From NCBI GenBank assembly GCA_026545225.1, contig CM048845.1, forward strand, positions 100,312,033 through 100,376,032: a DNA stretch of 64,000 nt, read 5' to 3'. The number at the start of each line of letters is the position of its first letter. Positions within the stretch are counted from its first letter, which is position 1. Origin of the DNA: Cornus controversa (lineage: Eukaryota; Streptophyta; Magnoliopsida; Cornales; Cornaceae). The position numbers and the translations under genes are program-made. Shown here piece by piece: positions 57,841 through 64,000 of this stretch. The notes beneath the pieces are model-generated. The model was not told where the DNA came from and made no database searches. It saw only the letters and a list, made by a program, of their open reading frames with translations.

Positions 57841-58971
57841 CCCGAGTGGTTACGGACATACCTACTTAATTTTTTTTTTTTTAAATCTATTCATATGAAA
57901 TTGTTTTTTGGGTGTTAGTGCAATTTATATAACATACAAGGCTTATATAGTAATAAAACAAACTTAATGACAGCTCCTTTTTTACCGATAAAGCTATTCC
58001 ACTTATCAGTTATCATACAAACAATACATAACATAGGGTGAGGGAGAGTATCACACACGGTGGCTCCTTGGGTCTCTCTGATCTCGCAAATCAAATTCAA
58101 AAGATTAGATCTCTTAGATTTCACAAACCCAATCCAAGTAAGTTCAAATTTTGCAAACCCTCCTCTTGATTTTCGAAACCCTAGCTCAAGTAAATTTGTG
58201 ATTTTGTTATTGATTTTGTGAGTTATTTTTGAAGTAATACGAGTATTGATTTACTAAAAAATTGGTTCAATGGAAGAAAGCATCATACATATCCATTAAT
58301 ATATTTGTTAGTGAAGTTGGTATTACTCTTACCCATTGCAACTGCAACTGTAGAAAGAGTATTTTATACAATAAAAATTATCAAGACTCAACTATGCAAT
58401 CGATTTGGAGATGAGTTAATAAATGGTTGCTTGGGTGACATATATTGAAAAAGATGTATTCCAGACCATTGACAATGAAAATATTATTCAACGTTTTCAT
58501 AATATAAAGTCTCAAAGAGGATTGTTGTTAACAATAGTTATATCATGTTATTTTGGCATTTTGTTGTGTAAAAGATATGAGATTTTTATATGCGGTATTT
58601 TACTTTGTCGTGTTTTTATTACTTGAAAATAAAAAAAATCTTACTTGAGCTTTTACTATCCTGCTAACTTGTTCAAATTTCTGGCTACGCACTTGAGGTT
58701 TATGTGTTGATATACAATTTTACAAAGATTACCTTCTTATACTGGTCACACCGGGTGTTGGGAGGTCAAAACTAGAGTTAGAATCAACTTTTTCTATTAT
58801 TTTCTCCAGAGTGATTGTTCTTCAACATGCCTCAACCCAAACTTTTACCACTGCATCAAAGAATATTCAATCATAGAATAATTTGAAATTTGATGTTAAA
58901 AATAAAAATGAAAAAGAAAAAGAACAGAAAGAAATGAAAAATTGGAGTATTGGGTCCAAATTGTTGGAATT
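57841..58971. repeat. hAT fragment plus R1, block E right copy
   Basis: Direct repeat of about 55248-56361, starting ccgagtggtta. It retains the hAT right end (ctggctacgca, to 58691) and the target copy CTTGAGGT (58692-58699), followed by R1. It is cut at 58971 by the copia LTR. Confidence 0.88.
58200..58540 (+). pseudogene. hAT transposase C-terminal fragment, right copy
   Basis: Same hATC region as 55620-55960, including the shared one-base frameshift, so the element was already dead before the duplication. Continues as VTYIEKDVFQTIDNENIIQ (58435-58500). Confidence 0.85.
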
Positions 58972-59453
58972 TATTCCATACCCAACTTGTAAAAATCAAG
59001 AAAACTGCAATTAATTAAAGAGGAAATTTTAATTGACATACTTGAATGAAGATTAAGCTGTAGAATACCTTTGAGTTTCTGCAAGAGATCCTTAGAGAGC
59101 TCTACCCCCTTTCTGAGAGTTGTTTTTCGATAGGGCTGAATAAGGGTTATGAAACCCTTATTTATGAAACCCTTATTTATAACAACAATAGGGGGGGACG
59201 GCTTCTCTACAAATAAAATACTTAAGTCTCCCTCCTATCATGGAGACCTAGATATCAACGGTTAGGATTAAATCCCACTGAATAAAGTTGGAAAACCACA
59301 ATCCAACGGTGTAATTATTATACTGTCAATTAGACCACAATTGACAAGTATAACCTCAACCCATCAAGTAACAATAATTACATTGCAATCCAATTTTAGA
59401 AATAATGCATAGAAGCACAAAAAATATTTTATTTATTTAAAATATTCCAACAA
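58972..59453 (-). repeat. 3' LTR of copia element Z
   Basis: 482 bp with 8-bp inverted ends TGTTGGAA/TTCCAACA. Preceded on the minus strand by AAGTGGGAGAT (59454-59466), the usual copia polypurine tract. The left flank is CAAAT (58967-58971); the partner target copy lies beyond the window. Confidence 0.88.
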
Positions 59454-59466
59454 TCTCCCACTTGGT

Positions 59467-60200
59467 TCATGCACTTTAAGTTTTATAAAACGACACTATA
59501 GATTGCAACACTTTAGAAAAGTCGAGTGGCCACTCATTTTATTTTAGAAAAATATAATTATCGAAACAGATGGGTTGAAACTTTAAAACACTCTCTTCCA
59601 TATACTTCCTCAATAGTGGATCATGGATGCGTAGACAAGTAATATATTAGTCTAAACAGTTCCATGGTCTCAAAACTAATTCCATCTAGGATTTGAGCAA
59701 ATATAGTGGTTTTTACTGCATTTCATGAGATGTGCAAACTGCATGTGGTCTAAACGCATACCTCACTATCCGTCCTGCTTCATACCATCATGGTATATCA
59801 CCTGAACATATTACAGCAAACCGCCAACCTCCTGTCCAGTGTGAGGGTTTACCGATATGAAGTCAATCCCATATCTAGCTCAAGCTCTCCTCATAGAATG
59901 TGAAACACTCCCACAGGCACTTTAATAATTATATTTGGATTTACCAATGTGGCGCCAATCCCACATCTAATCCAAACACCCTCATGAGTGTAACATCACT
60001 CCCAGGAAAATATAATAGCACGTGCATAAACTATATATAAATGAAGATAATAATAATGATGCATCATAACTTCATTTTGTATGCAAATAACTGTCACCAA
60101 AAGGCATAAATAAACTGAAGGAAAATAACTATCACCATAAGGTGTAAATAAGCTGAAAGCTAACTGCAATGTAACATGATATAAAACAAATATCAGACGT
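59467..60200 (-). other. 3' untranslated part of copia element Z
   Basis: Non-coding. Contains two related phrases with tcaatcccatatcta/ccaatcccacatcta and (c/t)tcccaca (59850-60005), an internal duplication. Confidence 0.5.
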
Positions 60201-60790
60201 CATAACACAATGATTCTCGAACACCTATCCGGATCATATGCTCCTTAAACAATTTGCAGCTAAATACCTTTAATGAGAGGATCTATAATAGTATTTTATG
60301 TAAGGAACCTCAATAGAACATTCCTTAACCTTCTTACACACGAAAATGTACTTTATGTCAATGTGCCTATTACGCTTGGTCAACTTTTCATCTTTCACAT
60401 ACTTTGTAACAACTTCATTGTCACAGAAAATGTCATAGGCTTGTGTATGGAGTCCACAACCTTCAAATCCACAATAAAAATTTCTCAGTCACATGGCATG
60501 ATTGGTTATTTCACAACAACTAACCAACTCTACATACATAGTGAAATATGTGATAATAGACTTCTTAGAGCTTTTCCATGAAACAGCTCCTTGAGCTAGC
60601 ATAAAAAATAAATCCAAAAGTGGATTTTCTTCTACTCAAGCAATCTGCAGGTCAACATCGGAATAACCAATTATCTCAAAGTAGTCTAATTTTCTGTAGA
60701 TAAACATGAACTCTTTAGTTCTCTGGAGATACCTCAAGACTTTCTTCACTACCTTCGAATAAACAATGTGCAGATTTAGTTAAAATTAAC
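60200..60790 (-). pseudogene. Copia RNase H remnant (element Z)
   Basis: Minus-strand frame with few stops: MYVELVSCCEITNHAM, then YDIFCDNEVV and NRHIDIKYIFV, the last two being hallmark copia RNase H motifs. Upstream (60600-60780) the RKLDYFEIIGYSDVD region is recognisable. At least two in-frame stops. Confidence 0.85.
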
Positions 60791-61260
60791 TTCACTTCTC
60801 ACAAAATCATTATCGAGACACTTTTATTCTGACAACATATTTCCTTTAACACCTTGAACCTCGCTTGGTACACAATATCTTCATCTCAAAAGTTTTCAAT
60901 ATTTTGTCAATACATGCCTTTTGAGAAAGTCTAAATTTTTCTGTAGTGCATGTATTACATGAATGTCATTACTAACTAACAAAATATCATCAACATATAA
61001 GATAAAGATAACAAATTAACTCCCACTGAACTTGAGGTATATGCATTAGATCACGATATTCTTCAAGTTGAGACATGTATATCATTTCTTTAATTTCTCC
61101 ATTGAGAAACAATGTCTAGACATCCATCTAATGCAATTCAATATCATAATCCATGACAATCGTAAAATGACTCTCAAAGAGTCTTTTGATGAAACTAGGG
61201 AAACATTTCAGAGAAATCATCGCCTCATCTATGATACACCTCAAAATTATTAAGTATAAA
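60791..61260 (-). pseudogene. Copia reverse transcriptase remnant (element Z)
   Basis: Contains FILYVDDILLVSND with the YVDD catalytic motif at 60986-60997, followed by a helical segment and a stop. Sequence toward 61260 is frameshifted. Confidence 0.85.
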
Positions 61261-62089
61261 AGAAACCACAAAGTTCTAGACTCCCACTGAATTCACACAT
61301 CCTCAATAAATTTTGCAATGACATGTTTCAACAATTTTCATAGGTTTAGAGGGATAAAAAATTATAACCGAAAGGTCTCTCAAAGATACTCAATAAAATG
61401 ACAAGTGACAGTGTAAGGATCAAGTTTCTTAATATCTGGATTATACAATTTCACTTCTATAAGGCATCCTCACACACGTAAATGTCTGAGACTGGGCTTA
61501 TGGCCCATTCAAAACATTGAGATATGTACTAAAACACTACGATTCACACCCTCCATATCTATAACCTTAAAAATTGCATTTCTTCTGCATCTTCCCCTTG
61601 ACACAGTCAACACATAAATTATAATCTGTAAAATTAGTAGTCCAATAATCTTATCATTAACCAAGCGTTCATGTATCTTCAATAGACATGCCCCAATCCC
61701 CTATGTCATAGTATATATGTATCCTCTCTAATGAAAACACGATTTTATCCGGAAAGTATTGAGTCCATAGAAAACAAGAGGCATCTATGATCTTACTTGA
61801 ATTAATTTCCATATATATTTAGGCACGTTTACCTAATGGAGCTCAAAAAAAAATACCATAATTTTTTTTTTTTATTTCATGTTTTGTTTTCCTTTAACTT
61901 TTCTGTTCTGCCTGATTTTCTTTCATGCCGCTTATTTTCTTGTAAAAAAAATATTCTTACTGCTATCATTTACGACAAGATGGTCTGACTCAATTTTAAT
62001 TCCCTTGAGTCGCTCTTCCTCAATCACACAAAGTGCTAATAGCTGGTTAATATTTTATTTTGTCTCATGTAAATTATAATTCACCTTGA
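61261..62089 (-). other. Degenerate central part of element Z
   Basis: Corresponds in position to integrase and protease, but no motif (such as the HHCC zinc site or DDE) could be read; frames are broken and shortened. Confidence 0.45.
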
Positions 62090-62560
62090 ATTTCTCAAAA
62101 AGACCTAAACAGAGAATTAATATATCACTATGTGGACTAATAACTCATCATCAAATGTGATTCTCTGCTCCCTTAAAGCATTAACCAGTTTGCACATTAT
62201 ATAAATGTGCTCCCTCATTGAACCATTGTCATCATATCTGGCTGACACAAGTTGTGTCAGATAATAATACTGTAACTGCTTCTTGGTGCCATGAACTACT
62301 TCCTAATCAGATCAAGAAATTTCTTAGCAGTATTAAATACTAGAATACCACCCACAAATCATACCAATAGAAGCACAAATCAACCTTATGGCAATTGAAT
62401 TACCTTTAGTCCACTTAAAATGTAACAACTTTACTACCTCAGAAGACTCTACAACCAGCATAGAGGGTTTCTCCTTAAAAGGTACAGACTCGTAGTCTAA
62501 TAAACCCAATATAATATCAAAACATGTCTCCTAGGTAAGTATAATTTGAACCATCCAGTA
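62090..62560 (-). pseudogene. Copia gag remnant (element Z)
   Basis: Pieces such as LVSARYDDNGSMREHI and ALREQRITFDDELLVH resemble the UBN2-type gag of plant copia elements. Several stops. Confidence 0.65.
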
Positions 62561-64000
62561 GTTCAATCCCTGTAAGCTATATCTAAATTGCGGAAGCATT
62601 AATAACCTCAATACGTGTTATATTAAATAACACCACATAAACAACATATAAAATAATATGTCACAGCTTTAGGGATTATTACTTTAATTCGTACTTGGAG
62701 TTTTAAGCCGAATTTATCAGGGTATTTTACTATGTGCAAAACCTTTCACCCTGCGGGAATAGGTAAGATGTCATTTAAAAATCACCTTTCGGCAGAATTT
62801 TAAATACATTTACCCCCCAAATTTACGATTAAATCGCACATAGACCTAGTTGATTATGCTTGAATTATTACTAAACATTTCCACTACCTTTGGGCAAGAG
62901 GGTCATTTAGTTCTAACCCAAACACTCTCAACTATTCTACTCACTTATCCTACATTAAGACACTGATCACCTTTGGGCAGAACAAATGCCCCAATATAGG
63001 TAAGTGTAATATAAGACCTTAAAATTTTAAAAATAATAACTTACATGAGTGAATGTCACCTTTGGGTAGGTATCACTCACTTTGGATACTACCTTGAAAC
63101 GGTCACTTTACCGGTCCTCCTAAACCCCAAGGAAAGACCTAAACTTTAAATCTTCATTTTATTTAGGTTCATAAACTTCTTTATAATGCACATAAAAATA
63201 AACCCAAATATAATGAAACAATATTTGAACATGGATCAAAATAACTTGAATATAAATAAAAGAAATATATTTATAATAACCCATGCACATAAAATCCACT
63301 GTTCATAACTTTTTCAAATTTAAATGTTTAATCTGAAAACTCCAATAAACAACAAATGCTTAATTTGATCTTTATAAGATACGCATCAGTAGCCTCCAAG
63401 CCCAATTATAATGGATATAAAAATAAATAAATAACAATTTACTCAAGGTCAATTCATGTGTATGCACTGTATATTATCGTATACTTCTATTAGAAAATTA
63501 TATTCTAGTAAATATACATATGTCATATGCATGTATATAGATATCGGAAACTTTAAATTTTAATACACATGTTATATGCATGTATATAGATATCAGAAAA
63601 CTTTAAATTTTGACACACACATATGTGCTGTTGACTATAATTGAGGTCCATTATATCAACAATATATACAACAGGACCATAATAAAACAATAGACCCAGA
63701 TAACTTGGCTAGTTAAAAAAATAAATTTCAAACAAGCCATTATTACATGTAACCAAACAAAATGACATATATAACATATACACGTTTAGCCGGGATATAA
63801 CAAAATCGTTTTACTTATATATATATATACACACACACGATTCCAATAATAAAATAAAAAACAAAGTTGTCATAGCTTTGTTTACCCATGTACACGTAGC
63901 TTTGTTTACCCATGTACACATGCTCCAGTCATGATTTTTCATATATATATATATAAAAGCCTGAATCATTAATTACTTAATAGATCAACTGAAACATGTA
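62561..64000 (-). other. 5' leader of element Z
   Basis: Long non-coding region with recurring cacctttgggcag/tcacctttgggtagg phrases (62880-63080). It also contains a tandem duplication of about 50 bp (63515-63615, atatgcatgtatatagatatc) and a 25-bp tandem pair (63872-63925, tagctttgtttacccatgta). Confidence 0.5.

Larger units (their letters stand above)
58972..64000 (-). mobile_element. Decayed Ty1/copia element Z, 5' end outside window
   Basis: Minus-strand element inserted in R1 at ccaaat. The order leftward is leader (64000 to about 62570), gag, degenerate pol, 3' polypurine region and 3' LTR. All coding parts are broken by stops and deletions. The 5' LTR is not seen, so the element runs past 64000. 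Confidence 0.85.

Overview
The window is from a flowering-plant nuclear genome, probably a eudicot. It is AT-rich, its genes contain introns, and it is packed with nested plant LTR retrotransposons, hAT, Mutator-like and Helitron-like elements and AT/GA microsatellites. I cannot name the species. The only host gene family I recognise is a family 1 UDP-glycosyltransferase closest, by recall, to UGT83A. It is present five times, always on the minus strand.

The copies are: copy 1 (6447-8306, two exons, no visible lesion, 456 aa); copy 2 (22430-22612, 3' scrap); copy 3 (24387-26298, open, 452 aa, with two conserved acidic residues exchanged); copy 4 (32619-34451, frameshift plus early stop); copy 5 (56490-57377, exon 2 only, 4-base insertion inside the donor-sugar box). 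Each belongs to a duplicated block read left to right as: flank repeat R1, a 0.3 kb MITE, a solo copia-type LTR (family X), the UGT 3' end, exon 2, intron, exon 1, an AT microsatellite, a conserved upstream block R2, and a minisatellite of about 215 bp period. Blocks A (1-14380) and D (27812-43014) also carry the same internally deleted gypsy element (family Y) at the same base inside the X LTR. Block C has the MITE and X LTR but not Y. Block E keeps the unoccupied target site. The insertions therefore record the order of the duplications.

Between and inside the blocks lie datable insertions, many with exact target-site duplications. They include a 1.5 kb solo LTR inside Y (TSD aggca), a truncated gypsy element (14381-20859) whose gag is split by a 3.0 kb solo LTR (TSD gggta), a 1.35 kb Mutator-like element with 9-bp TSD (34924-36272), a PIF/Harbinger-like MITE (39325-39978), hAT-like elements (40158-40934 and 51798-53985), a gag-only copia remnant (LTR 45471-46653) and a gypsy solo LTR (50546-50914). 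The right end (58972-64000) is a decayed copia element on the minus strand whose 5' LTR lies outside the window.

At most two UGTs can encode protein: copy 1 is the clear candidate, copy 3 a possible altered or inactive enzyme. In blocks A and D the ancestral upstream block R2 has been pushed 2.3-3.5 kb away from exon 1 by insertions at the AT repeat, so expression of copy 1 may depend on transposon-derived sequence. No rRNA, tRNA or CRISPR was seen, and no novel multi-gene system is evident. The most unusual structures are a 100-bp palindrome next to the UGT upstream block, an exon-1 fragment lodged in the upstream region of copy 3, and direct repeats around copy 5 that suggest a further UGT copy beyond the right edge.
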